The notes beneath the pieces are model-generated. The model did not search any database. It was not told the DNA's origin and worked only from the letters and a program-made list of their open reading frames with translations. 44,222 bases of DNA from a virus: IMG/VR virus record IMGVR_UViG_3300020581_000005, positions 1 to 44,222 of that record; one strand, given 5' to 3'. Of the stretch, positions 31,475 to 37,283 are shown piece by piece. Within the stretch, counting starts at the first letter, position 1; each line of letters opens with the position of its first letter. Made by a program: the position numbers and the translations under genes.

Positions 31475-31682
31475 ACACACCAAAACCCATCACCTCAGGT
31501 AGCGTCCAGTCGACCGCCGCTGCCATTTTTTCCAACGTAGAAACCTGCCGCGAGCCGCTCGGCACCTTATCAAGGGTGTCGTGCCCGAGCCCGCCCTCGA
31601 TCAACAGCTGACGCAGCGGTTTATCCCCGAGTTCAGCCGCCCGCGCCTCAAGACGAGCGCGGAGCGCCTCTTCCGACCACAT
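31152..31682 (-). CDS. Phage repressor (XRE-type HTH)
   Basis: 176 residues from ATG 31682. Residues 1-70 form an HTH domain with SEEALRARLEARAAELGD, LRQLLIEGGLGHDTLDKVPS and VSTLEKMAAAVDWTLPEVMG, as in XRE/CI-like repressors. Residues 75-125 are helical; residues 130-176 are Ala/Lys/Thr-rich and probably disordered. No LexA-like peptidase motif is seen, so induction may not use RecA cleavage. Divergent from the Cro-like gene, giving the classic switch layout. Its 3' part overlaps the opposing membrane gene by 323 bases. Confidence 0.8.
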   Translation of the reverse strand: MWSEEALRARLEARAAELGDKPLRQLLIEGGLGHDTLDKVPSGSRQVSTLEKMAAAVDWTLPEVMGFGVFTGLSAELSEKAFVVAERVLERAPAEVRTRQNLILLHARVYNALAARERDGRPVDDEILAAFEEMLAGEMAQSKARDGHPATATRRETATTKRSRSSAALAPTKAKN

Positions 31683-31906
31683 CGCTAGGTTTCCATCGGC
31701 GTATAGAAAAATTTTCCGAGGTGCATCGAATGCCCTATTTACACGACACCTCCCTACGCCAAAAATCGACCGCGTTCTAGTCCTTTTTATGCGACAAACG
31801 CGTATACGTTGGGTTTTAACCGATCGTGATGGCTCGCCTACGGTCGATTTATAAGTTACCCCACGCTCGCTTGACCGGTTCCCCTGGGGTCGAATATCCT
31901 TGGCGG
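31683..31906. promoter_or_regulatory. Repressor/Cro divergent control region
   Basis: 224 bases without a gene, between repressor (31682) and Cro-like (31907) starts. It contains the palindromic CGTATACG (about 31810-31817), other TATA-like words, and the rightward promoter at 31871-31900. Operator sequences shared by both sides could not be defined by eye, but this is where they must lie if the switch works like lambda. Confidence 0.6.
31871..31900 (+). promoter_or_regulatory. Candidate promoter for the Cro-like gene, nearly leaderless
   Basis: TTGACC (31871-31876), 18-base spacer, TATCCT (31895-31900). The Cro-like ATG is only 6 bases after the -10 box, so the RNA would start at or beside the start codon. 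Leaderless repressor mRNAs are known in lambda-like phages (cI from PRM). A strong inverted CCCC-T-GGGG lies in the spacer. Confidence 0.5.
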
Positions 31907-32203
31907 ATGTACTCAAGGCGCGAACTCGTCATCCTCGCTAAGGCATATCTCGCGGCCACCGGCATGGCGGCGTCGACCCTCGGCACCCGTGCCGCGGGCA
32001 ACGATCGCCTGTTTATCCGACTGTTGGAGGGGCGCGACTGCAAGGCGAGCAGCGCCGAGGCCGCGTCACTTTGGTTCGAACAGAATTGGCCGGCGGGCGA
32101 TCTGCTGCGATGGCCCGTTGAGGTGCGGCGGCTACGGCTTGTCGCCGCCAATCGCAGACATGACGAGCCCGGCGCCAAAGCCGGGATGGCGGCCGGGGCA
32201 TGA
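31907..32203 (+). CDS. Cro-like HTH regulator
   Basis: 98 residues from ATG 31907. RRELVILAKAYLAATGMAAS, TLGTRAAGNDRLFIRLLEG and SSAEAASLWFEQNWP give the small HTH pattern common to phage Cro-like proteins in Alphaproteobacteria. First gene of the rightward early operon, divergent from the repressor. The C-terminal 30 residues are basic and flexible. It probably represses the repressor promoter. Confidence 0.75.
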   Translation: MYSRRELVILAKAYLAATGMAASTLGTRAAGNDRLFIRLLEGRDCKASSAEAASLWFEQNWPAGDLLRWPVEVRRLRLVAANRRHDEPGAKAGMAAGA

Positions 32204-32207
32204 ATGA

Positions 32208-32537
32208 GTGAGCGACTTGGGCAAGCTGAGCCGCGATAAAGGCGCTCGCGCTGAGCGCGAGATCGTGGCGCTGCATGCCGAGATCGGCATCCTTGCCGAG
32301 AAAGTGCCTCTATCGGGCGCCACCAAATATCAGGGCGGCGTAGACGTTGACATTTACCCCTGGGGCAGCGAAGGGCCGCCGCTCGTCAGCGAGGTCAAGG
32401 CGCGCGCTTCGGGGACCGGGTTCAAAATGCTTGAGCAATGGCTCGGCGACGCCGATGTGCTGTTCTTGCGCCGCGATCGTCAAAAACCGCTCGTGGTGCT
32501 GCCGTGGTCTACGTGGCAGCGGCTCCTCAGACGATGA
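32208..32537 (+). CDS. Hjc-like PD-(D/E)XK nuclease (Holliday junction resolvase-like)
   Basis: 109 residues from GTG 32208. SRDKGARAEREIVALHAEIG (catalytic Glu helix), GGVDVDIYPWG (Asp) and VSEVKARASGTGF (E-x-K) are the archaeal-type resolvase core, followed by LEQWLGDADVLFLRRDRQKP and VVLPWSTWQRLL. It likely resolves junctions produced by the ERF/YqaJ system or during packaging. Coupled by ATGA to the next gene. Confidence 0.82.
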   Translation: MSDLGKLSRDKGARAEREIVALHAEIGILAEKVPLSGATKYQGGVDVDIYPWGSEGPPLVSEVKARASGTGFKMLEQWLGDADVLFLRRDRQKPLVVLPWSTWQRLLRR

Positions 32538-32743
32538 CCGAGCCGCGCTCCCGGGCGGTGATCGAGCAGGAAATCGCGACCGCACGCATGGCCGTGGAGA
32601 TAGCCGAAGACGATCTGGCCGGCGCAAAGGATTGGCTCGCCGGACTTGAGGAGGAGCTTGCGGCGCTGCCTGACGACCATGACGAGCGGTGGTACGCGCT
32701 CCGCGACCCGCGGCAACTGAGTCTGGGCTTGTGCCGTGCTTGA
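32534..32743 (+). CDS. Small coiled-coil protein
   Basis: 69 residues, ATG overlapping the nuclease stop (ATGA). Mostly one long helix (RAVIEQEIATARMAVEIAED, DLAGAKDWLAGLEEELAAL) with coiled-coil character, then a Trp/Arg end. Early operon; unknown partner. Confidence 0.72.
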   Translation: MTEPRSRAVIEQEIATARMAVEIAEDDLAGAKDWLAGLEEELAALPDDHDERWYALRDPRQLSLGLCRA

Positions 32744-32828
32744 CCTGCAGATCCTCGCCGGGTGGGTGGTGCTGATCATGCTCAACTTCGGGGTGTGGGC
32801 GCTGGCGCTGTGGGCCATCCTGGGATGA
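32736..32828 (+). CDS. 30-residue membrane peptide
   Basis: Starts at GTG 32736 and overlaps the previous stop by 8 bases. The sequence is a single hydrophobic span (LQILAGWVVLIMLNFGVWAL then ALWAILG). Too short for normal gene finders; tight coupling and clean hydrophobicity support it being real. Similar one-span peptides recur elsewhere in this genome (40053-40154). Confidence 0.5.
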   Translation: MLDLQILAGWVVLIMLNFGVWALALWAILG

Positions 32829-32839
32829 CCACGGGGCCT

Positions 32840-32872
32840 AAAAAAAACCCCGGCAGGGGGAAACCTCCGGGG
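32840..32872 (-). terminator. Rho-independent-like terminator reading leftward
   Basis: On the minus strand, CCCCGG/CCGGGG plus AGG/CCT form a 9-bp stem with one bulge (32848-32872), followed by eight T (32840-32847 in plus-strand A). It would stop RNA polymerase moving left, yet flanking genes run right. It may guard the control region from antisense transcripts, or act as an RNA hairpin on the plus strand. Confidence 0.6.
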
Positions 32873-32897
32873 CAGGTCTAGGGAGGAAACATCCGGA

Positions 32898-32957
32898 ATG
32901 AACCCGATGAATCGCCGCCGTCTATACGCCCGGCGGTCGGGAAAGGCAAGCACATGA
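32898..32957 (+). CDS. Possible 19-residue basic leader peptide
   Basis: ATG at 32898 is preceded by GGGAGGAAA, a very good ribosome site, and the frame ends at 32957 overlapping the next ATG (ATGA). The peptide is NPMNRRRLYARRSGKAST after Met. It may serve only to couple ribosomes into the next gene or as an upstream control peptide. Confidence 0.4.
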   Translation: MNPMNRRRLYARRSGKAST

Positions 32958-33187
32958 CGGCCGAAATCATCCTGTTTCCCAGGCGTTGGATGTCGCGTTC
33001 ATCGCAATTACCGCACGCAATTGACGTAGCGACGGAGCACATCTGGTGGCTGCGTCGGACGCATCCCGAGGTTACGCCACAGACGGCGGCGGCGATGATT
33101 GGTAGACTTGCGGATACTTGGGATGAGGCGATTAGTGCTTACGCTGATCTTTGGGATAACCTGCCAAAGTCCATACGGCTCCGCTAA
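32954..33187 (+). CDS. Hypothetical small helical protein
   Basis: 77 residues: TAEIILFPRRWMSRSSQLPH, ATEHIWWLRRTHPEVTPQTA and MIGRLADTWDEAISAYADLW. Its ATG overlaps the leader peptide stop. Soluble and helical, just upstream of the replication gene; perhaps a replication or regulatory helper. No family recognised. Confidence 0.7.
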   Translation: MTAEIILFPRRWMSRSSQLPHAIDVATEHIWWLRRTHPEVTPQTAAAMIGRLADTWDEAISAYADLWDNLPKSIRLR

Positions 33188-33201
33188 CCTCCGCTGGCCT
33201 C

Positions 33202-33219
33202 TTATCCCCGTTATCCACA
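33202..33219 (+). other. Tandem DnaA boxes, probable replication origin
   Basis: TTATCCACA (33211-33219) is the perfect consensus DnaA box and TTATCCCCG (33202-33210), directly next to it in the same direction, matches at 7 of 9. They lie 2 bases before the start of the replication-type gene. Together with the repeats at 33314-33416 they suggest an origin that uses host DnaA. Confidence 0.65.
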
Positions 33220-33221
33220 GC

Positions 33222-33830
33222 ATGTGGAGGCTAAAAGGTCTTCCTAGGTCCCGGATATTGCGGAATTATGACGATGTGCCGAGCAACTCGCCTGAGTATG
33301 ACCGCCGCTATCGTTCCTTGCGCAAGGAATCGATTAAAAGTCTCACAGCTACAGTGTTGTATATGAAGGCAGATATGGAAAACTTGCGCAAGGAAGTGGA
33401 AAACTTGCGCAAGGAAATTGGTTCTAATGGTTTTTCCCCTCCAAACCTCCCTTTTTCCTTAACTCCTCCTACCCCTCTTGTCTCTCTTTCAGAGAGACAT
33501 TCTCCCCAAGGAGTTATTCGTTCGCTTGATAGCGAATTTGACGAAGTGTGGTCCCTGTTTCCCCGGAAAATCGACAAGGGGCATGCTCGGCTAGCCTATC
33601 GGTCGGCGCGCAAGAAAGCCGCCTTCGATCAAATCCTAGACGGCATTCGCCGACTTGCGCTCAAGCATCAGACCACTGAACCGAAATTCATCCCGTATCC
33701 CGCCACCTGGCTCAATGGCGAGGGCTGGCTGGATGAGGACAAGCCGAATGGACACGACTCCGGAAGCGCCATTCCCGAGCGAAGCAAACCGACAGGCCCT
33801 CCGCCGCCACTCGTACAGCGAGTTGAGTGA
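33222..33830 (+). CDS. Phage replication protein with origin repeats inside the gene
   Basis: 202 residues from ATG 33222; a longer frame from TTG 33099 overlaps the upstream gene and its extra part does not look natural. Residues 25-70 are charged with a coiled coil (MENLRKEVENLRKEIG). Residues 105-180 resemble the C-terminal domain of phage replication initiator or helicase-loader proteins: FDEVWSLFPRKIDKGHARLA, AFDQILDGIRRLAL, KFIPYPATWLNGEGWLDED. As in lambda O, repeats that could be iterons lie within the coding sequence, followed by a C/T-rich low-G stretch (33430-33490). Confidence 0.75.
   Translation: MWRLKGLPRSRILRNYDDVPSNSPEYDRRYRSLRKESIKSLTATVLYMKADMENLRKEVENLRKEIGSNGFSPPNLPFSLTPPTPLVSLSERHSPQGVIRSLDSEFDEVWSLFPRKIDKGHARLAYRSARKKAAFDQILDGIRRLALKHQTTEPKFIPYPATWLNGEGWLDEDKPNGHDSGSAIPERSKPTGPPPPLVQRVE
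33314..33416 (+). repeat. Three TTGCGCAAGGAA repeats (candidate iterons)
   Basis: The first copy is a perfect 16-bp palindrome TTCCTTGCGCAAGGAA (33314-33329). Two more copies, AACTTGCGCAAGGAA, lie at 33381-33395 and 33402-33416 with a 21-base period. They encode repeated LRKE words, but the identical codons in all copies suggest that the DNA itself is selected. Confidence 0.65.
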
Positions 33831-34089
33831 GCGTGATAAGTGGCGCCACCACGCCTACGACTACGCGTTTCGTCGGAGGTTTCTGAAGGACTTTGAGCGA
33901 TCCTCACCCATTGATCCTTTCGGTGACTGGTTCAACGAAGGCTATGTCGAGGCCGCTGAGCGAATGGAATGGCGCAAGGTATGCGAGACGAAGTTTCCGA
34001 CTTGCGGTCATCGCTGGCGCAAGACTGGGTTCGTCTGCTGCTCGGCATGCAAGTCGACAATCCCCGATTACCGGATGGTGCTCGAATGA
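33748..34089 (+). CDS. Zinc-ribbon-like small protein
   Basis: 113 residues from ATG 33748, overlapping the replication gene by 83 bases. The N-terminal part is helical and charged (SELSERDKWRHHAYDYAFRR); the end holds Cys residues in CETKFPTCGHRWRKTGFVCC then SACKS, fitting a small zinc ribbon. It may act in replication as a DNA-binding helper. The stop overlaps the next ATG. Confidence 0.7.
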   Translation: MDTTPEAPFPSEANRQALRRHSYSELSERDKWRHHAYDYAFRRRFLKDFERSSPIDPFGDWFNEGYVEAAERMEWRKVCETKFPTCGHRWRKTGFVCCSACKSTIPDYRMVLE

Positions 34090-34535
34090 CCAGTGAGGCC
34101 AACAAATGGCGCTTCCGCGTCGCCGCCGCTTATCGCTGGGCATTCGCCAACGGCAAGCCGATGCCGCGCGATCTGGACAACCGCTCGCAAACGGTTCGTG
34201 ACTTGGTGACCGAATATGAAAACAACTCGGTCTATGCGGAGCAAGACCGTGAACGTGAAGCCGCCGCGTCCCGCATCATCGGTGACGGGCGCAATCCCGA
34301 TGGAACCCCAACTTCCGAAGCAATCGCCTATGTCGAACTCTGCTCGCGCCAAGTGGCGGCCAACATGAGGCAGTTTTACGATCGGAACACCCAAGCCTTC
34401 GCCGAGCCCAAGGCAAACCCGGTATCACCCCAGCCCGCTCCCAAGCGCGAGCCGAATTACCCCGACGAGCGTAGCATCGAGGAATTGCTCGCGTCACTTG
34501 GCGTCCGCGCCATCGAGCAGGAGCCGCCTCCATGA
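34086..34535 (+). CDS. Hypothetical protein in replication operon
   Basis: 149 residues, start overlapping the previous stop (ATGA at 34086-34089). WRFRVAAAYRWAFANGKPMP, RDLVTEYENNSVYAEQDRER and EAIAYVELCSRQVAANMRQF are helical; the C-terminus has a Pro-rich linker and an acidic end (ERSIEELLASLGVRAIEQE). Unrecognised; the flexible linker plus terminal helix looks like a protein-binding tail. Confidence 0.75.
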   Translation: MTSEANKWRFRVAAAYRWAFANGKPMPRDLDNRSQTVRDLVTEYENNSVYAEQDREREAAASRIIGDGRNPDGTPTSEAIAYVELCSRQVAANMRQFYDRNTQAFAEPKANPVSPQPAPKREPNYPDERSIEELLASLGVRAIEQEPPP

Positions 34536-34690
34536 CCGAAATCGCCGAGATGCTCGAAACTATGCGACGCATCGAGAAACACCTCGCCCATATCGCCAGC
34601 CTGCTTGACGGCGTCATCAAGCACGGCGAAGCGGCCGAGTTCGTCGAGTGGGGCGAGCCGCAGCAGCTGCACCAACCCGAGCAGCCCTGA
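34532..34690 (+). CDS. 52-residue helical protein, tandem paralogue A
   Basis: Starts by ATGA overlap at 34532. MTEIAEMLETMRRIEKHLAH then IASLLDGVIKHGEAAEF is a helix hairpin-like peptide. It closely resembles the next protein (MTEFAEMLECLKRIEHRLAN), so the two arose by tandem duplication. Function unknown. Confidence 0.65.
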   Translation: MTEIAEMLETMRRIEKHLAHIASLLDGVIKHGEAAEFVEWGEPQQLHQPEQP

Positions 34691-34703
34691 AGAGGGGGCC
34701 AGC

Positions 34704-34874
34704 ATGACCGAATTCGCCGAAATGCTCGAATGCCTCAAACGCATCGAGCACCGCCTCGCTAACATCGAGGCCAACATCAAGCGCTTCGTTGTCGAAATCG
34801 CTAAGGCCGCCGACATTGACGTCGAATGGGCCGAGCCGGAGAACCACGCCCAATGCCAAAAGGACCAAGTATGA
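34704..34874 (+). CDS. 56-residue helical protein, tandem paralogue B
   Basis: MTEFAEMLECLKRIEHRLAN then IEANIKRFVVEIAKAADIDV, with GAAGAGGGG upstream of ATG 34704. About 12 of the first 20 residues match paralogue A. The end is acidic and diverged. Its stop overlaps the start of the next gene (ATGA). Confidence 0.7.
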   Translation: MTEFAEMLECLKRIEHRLANIEANIKRFVVEIAKAADIDVEWAEPENHAQCQKDQV

Positions 34875-35164
34875 AACCCCTCGACAGCTGGGCGCGCCAG
34901 TTTGGCTACGCCGATTTTGACACGTACATCCAAGCCGGCGGCAGCATCAACGACGTTAGGCGCGATATCGCCAAGCGCATCCACAATCTGCAGATCGCCC
35001 TGGATGCGCTTGACTTCACCCCATCGCCCCCTATGGCGGAAACCCCACCTCCCAAACCGCCAAGTAATTTCCATACCGAGCCCCCCGGCCATACCCTCGA
35101 ACTGCGGCACGACGAGCCGCCCGACCCCGACAACGCCCAAATCCAAGGCGCCGAGTTTGGCTGA
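34871..35164 (+). CDS. Hypothetical protein with helical N-terminus and Pro-rich tail
   Basis: 97 residues. The N-terminal 50 residues (LDSWARQFGYADFDTYIQAG, VRRDIAKRIHNLQIALDAL) are helical; the remainder is Pro-rich and flexible. ATGA overlap at the start and 8 bases of overlap with the next gene. No family known. Confidence 0.7.
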   Translation: MKPLDSWARQFGYADFDTYIQAGGSINDVRRDIAKRIHNLQIALDALDFTPSPPMAETPPPKPPSNFHTEPPGHTLELRHDEPPDPDNAQIQGAEFG

Positions 35165-35642
35165 CGTCAACGCCCCAACACCCGAGCGCCGCCGCCGCTC
35201 GGCCTTCGCCGTCAGCCCTGGCGTCGGCACCGAGGCCGGTCCCGCTCGTGCCGGAACTCGCGTCTATCGCGCCTTGTCCTCGCTTGAACGGCTCGTGCGC
35301 AACGGCACCATCGACCCGCGCCAAGCCCAAGCCGGTGAACGCTATCGCGATGATTACGAACTCGGCGTCGAAGGTGCCCGTGAACCCGCCAGCGGCTCCG
35401 GCGGTACGACTGGATGGCATTTCTCCCAAGCTCAACTCGCCGCCCTAGAGCGTTGCCGAAAGGCCAGCGCCGTCCTGGGACCCCTGGAACCCTATGTTGC
35501 TCCCGTGGTTCTTGGCTGGCCTGGGTTCGGCGATGTTTCAATCGCCCAGCTCGCCCGGACCCTCTCACGCAACCGCCAAGAAGTCGCCGGCATCCTCAAG
35601 CTCGGATTGACCGCACTCGCCGACCATTACGGCTTGGATTAA
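35157..35642 (+). CDS. DUF6456-like protein, possible late regulator
   Basis: 161 residues from TTG 35157, the only reasonable start near the overlap. VYRALSSLERLVRNGTIDPR and AGERYRDDYELGVEGA, then VAPVVLGWPGFGDVSIAQLA and RTLSRNRQEVAGILKLGLTA followed by LADHYGLD match the pattern of a domain common in Rhizobiales phages and genomes (DUF6456-like). The C-terminus looks like a sigma-region-4-type HTH. A role in late transcription is possible because it stands next to the alpha-CTD-like gene. Confidence 0.65.
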   Translation: MADVNAPTPERRRRSAFAVSPGVGTEAGPARAGTRVYRALSSLERLVRNGTIDPRQAQAGERYRDDYELGVEGAREPASGSGGTTGWHFSQAQLAALERCRKASAVLGPLEPYVAPVVLGWPGFGDVSIAQLARTLSRNRQEVAGILKLGLTALADHYGLD

Positions 35643-35645
35643 AGC

Positions 35646-35912
35646 ATGACCAATCACCTGGAACGTTCAATCGATGATTTGGAAATCTCGGTCCGAGTGG
35701 CTAAGTGCTTGAGCCACCTCGGTATCGCAACCGTCGGCGAGTTGCTGCAGAAGACCACCAAGGCCGAACTGTTGTGGCAGCCGAATTTTGGCCCGCGCTC
35801 GTTGCGCCAGCTTGAGCTGATCCTTGAGGCGATGGGGCTTAGGTTGCGTTCCGGCCGAGATCAGCCACACGATGTTGACAAGCCGAAACAACCGGGCGTA
35901 GAGATTTGTTAA
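35646..35912 (+). CDS. Stand-alone RNA polymerase alpha-CTD-like protein
   Basis: 88 residues. IDDLEISVRVAKCLSHLGIA, TVGELLQKTTKAELLWQPNF and GPRSLRQLELILEAMGLRLR align with the alpha subunit C-terminal domain (DLELTVRSANCLKAE..., IGDLVQRTE, LLKTPNLGKKSL, ...LGL). Alpha-CTD binds UP elements and many activators. There is no alpha-NTD, so it cannot enter RNA polymerase as a normal subunit; it could compete with or mimic alpha-CTD. It lies 3 bases after the DUF6456-like gene. This is strong fold-level similarity; the function is inferred. Confidence 0.8.
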   Translation: MTNHLERSIDDLEISVRVAKCLSHLGIATVGELLQKTTKAELLWQPNFGPRSLRQLELILEAMGLRLRSGRDQPHDVDKPKQPGVEIC

Positions 35913-35935
35913 TCGGCCATAGCCGCGAGGAACCG

Positions 35936-36223
35936 ATGGCAAAATCACGTGGCCTCTTCCCCGGCCCACGCTCCCGCCCCAAACGCACCTTCGCAAGCGC
36001 CGCCGGCAACAGCGAATACAACGCCCCCGAAGGTCCGCATACCCACGATTACCGCGATGGCATGCTCGGCTGGCGCGGCTCCAGACCCGGCGGCGGCGCG
36101 AAAATGTCGGACAAGTCCGCCGATCGCCCGAAAATCAGCGGCAAGGGCGAACTCGCCGGTGACGGCGGTCTCGCCTGGGATGCCTCAGCTGCAATCGCTA
36201 TGAGCGACAAAGGCAAATCGTAG
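35936..36223 (+). CDS. Hypothetical basic Gly/Ser-rich protein
   Basis: 95 residues, ATG 35936 with GAGG upstream. Arg/Gly/Pro/Ser-rich with little hydrophobic core (SRGLFPGPRSRPKRTFASAA; WRGSRPGGGAKMSDKSADRP), so probably disordered and nucleic-acid binding. Late position in the early operon. Unknown function. Confidence 0.6.
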   Translation: MAKSRGLFPGPRSRPKRTFASAAGNSEYNAPEGPHTHDYRDGMLGWRGSRPGGGAKMSDKSADRPKISGKGELAGDGGLAWDASAAIAMSDKGKS

Positions 36224-36225
36224 AT

Positions 36226-36546
36226 ATGGCGCGTGGGTTGAAAATGAAGGCCCGCATGAAAATGCCCGGTAGAAATGCCCCAGGAGCCCCGGGGAAGCTC
36301 GCTGGTGCGATTCGCGCCGCCGCGGCTATGCAGGCACCAGACGGGATGGTTCCGACCCCTCCTGAGCCTCCGCAGAGCCCTGCAGGGCCATTGCCTGCGC
36401 CACCTATCCCCGATGCTCCGATGACGCCACCAACCGGCGCCACCGACGGGCTCGGCGCCGGAACCGGTGGTCTCGCCGTACACCCAAGCCTCAAGGGCGC
36501 CAAAATCGCCAGCTACGAGCCGCGGCACTCAAGTAAGCACCGGTGA
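36226..36546 (+). CDS. Hypothetical Met/Pro-rich protein
   Basis: 106 residues with a basic N-terminus (ARGLKMKARMKMPGRNAPGA) and Pro/Gly-rich middle. It ends the rightward early unit and overlaps the opposing gene by 34 bases. No recognisable fold. Its composition could be a shadow of something else, so confidence is moderate. Confidence 0.55.
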   Translation: MARGLKMKARMKMPGRNAPGAPGKLAGAIRAAAAMQAPDGMVPTPPEPPQSPAGPLPAPPIPDAPMTPPTGATDGLGAGTGGLAVHPSLKGAKIASYEPRHSSKHR

Positions 36547-36695
36547 TTGGGGCCAGGGCATTCGGACCATGGTGTCAAGGTATATTCGTCCTGGCCGCAA
36601 ACCGTGCAGCGCCGCTCCAACGAGTAGCCCGGCGTAAACGGCAGGCGCTCTAGCGGATGCTCCCACTGGTGAAACCTAAAGGGTTCAGATTTCAT
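36513..36695 (-). CDS. Small cysteine-containing protein (zinc-binding-like)
   Basis: 60 residues from ATG 36695: RFHQWEHPLERLPFTPGYSL then RRCTVCGQDEYTLTPWSECP and HRCLLECRGS. CxxC followed by two further Cys fits a small zinc finger. Last gene of the leftward small-gene run and convergent with 36226-36546. Confidence 0.65.
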   Translation of the reverse strand: MKSEPFRFHQWEHPLERLPFTPGYSLERRCTVCGQDEYTLTPWSECPGPNHRCLLECRGS

Positions 36696-36709
36696 GGCGA
36701 CAGCCCTAA

Positions 36710-36847
36710 TCATCCCGCAAACAATTTCACAAAGACATCCGTCAGGACCCCAATGGTCAGCGCAAAGGGCAAGAAAACCATGATGACCAGCGCAAAGGGC
36801 AAGAAAACAATAAGGTCGTCCAGCAATCCCCTCAGCATTGTTTCCAT
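36710..36847 (-). CDS. 45-residue membrane peptide with internal repeat
   Basis: Read on the minus strand: METMLRGLLDD, then the duplicated hydrophobic word VFLPFALVIM / VFLPFALTIG, ending VLTDVFVKLFAG. The duplication is in the DNA as a 30-base tandem unit (36750-36809). It is preceded by the shared leader element at 36862-36885, like its neighbours, which supports expression. One membrane span or hairpin; function unknown. Confidence 0.5.
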   Translation of the reverse strand: METMLRGLLDDLIVFLPFALVIMVFLPFALTIGVLTDVFVKLFAG

Positions 36848-36861
36848 CACGCAGCCTTGTC

Positions 36862-36885
36862 GTGTGCGTGCCAATGATTAGAATT
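36862..36885 (-). repeat. Shared leader element, copy 1
   Basis: On the minus strand the element reads TCTAATCATTGGCACGCACAC and lies across the stop of one gene and before the next. The same element precedes the genes at 37066 (shorter, 37081-37095) and 37270 (37284-37310). Probably a repeated regulatory or RNA-processing site. Confidence 0.55.
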
Positions 36886-37066
36886 ACGGTGCGCGATTGG
36901 TCAGCAGGCTGATCCACCAGCGGCCATCGCTCATTTGCCAGACATACCAGTCGCCAGGGTGCGCCTGCAGCTGCCGCGCCTCGCGCGCGCTCTCCTCTGC
37001 GTGGTAGCCATAATTAGCAGCTTTGAAGGCCACACTCGTGAAGTAGCCTGCTGGATAGTCGGTCAT
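36884..37066 (-). CDS. Hypothetical small Trp/Tyr-rich protein
   Basis: 60 residues from ATG 37066, with AGGAA upstream. DYPAGYFTSVAFKAANYGYH, ESAREARQLQAHPGDWYVWQ, then MSDGRWWISLLTNRAP. It looks folded (helix then strand pair). It belongs to a minus-strand series of one-gene cassettes sharing leader sequences. Confidence 0.7.
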   Translation of the reverse strand: MTDYPAGYFTSVAFKAANYGYHAEESAREARQLQAHPGDWYVWQMSDGRWWISLLTNRAP

Positions 37067-37080
37067 TTGCTCATTCCTGT

Positions 37081-37095
37081 GTGTGCGTGCCAATC
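37081..37095 (-). repeat. Shared leader element, copy 2 (short)
   Basis: GTGTGCGTGCCAATC on the plus strand matches the core of the elements at 36862 and 37284 and again overlaps the stop of the upstream gene (37094-37096). It lacks the ATTAGAAT half. Confidence 0.5.
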
Positions 37096-37270
37096 AAACA
37101 GGCGTCAATTCGTTGGGCTCGCACAGCATGACGTTGCCTGACTTGTCGAGTCTGACGCGCGCCATCCCCTGCCGCGTGTAGCTCTCAATCGTGCCGTAAC
37201 GATCGCCACGCATCCAAGCGTCAGTGTATGCAGGGATTTGAACACGCTCTTCGTAGTTTGGCTTGGTCAT
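37094..37270 (-). CDS. Hypothetical small protein
   Basis: 58 residues from ATG 37270 with AGAAGGAA upstream. TKPNYEERVQIPAYTDAWMR, GDRYGTIESYTRQGMARVRL, DKSGNVMLCEPNELTPV: a small beta-barrel-like sequence typical of phage proteins that bind nucleic acid or ligands; no family assigned. Driven by the promoter at 37309-37337. Confidence 0.75.
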   Translation of the reverse strand: MTKPNYEERVQIPAYTDAWMRGDRYGTIESYTRQGMARVRLDKSGNVMLCEPNELTPV

Positions 37271-37283
37271 CTCAATGTTCCTT

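Noticed and set aside
36657-36881. Plus-strand frame with repeated SAKGKK words
   Set aside because: The repeat makes a better membrane peptide on the minus strand, which also matches the direction and leader elements of its neighbours.
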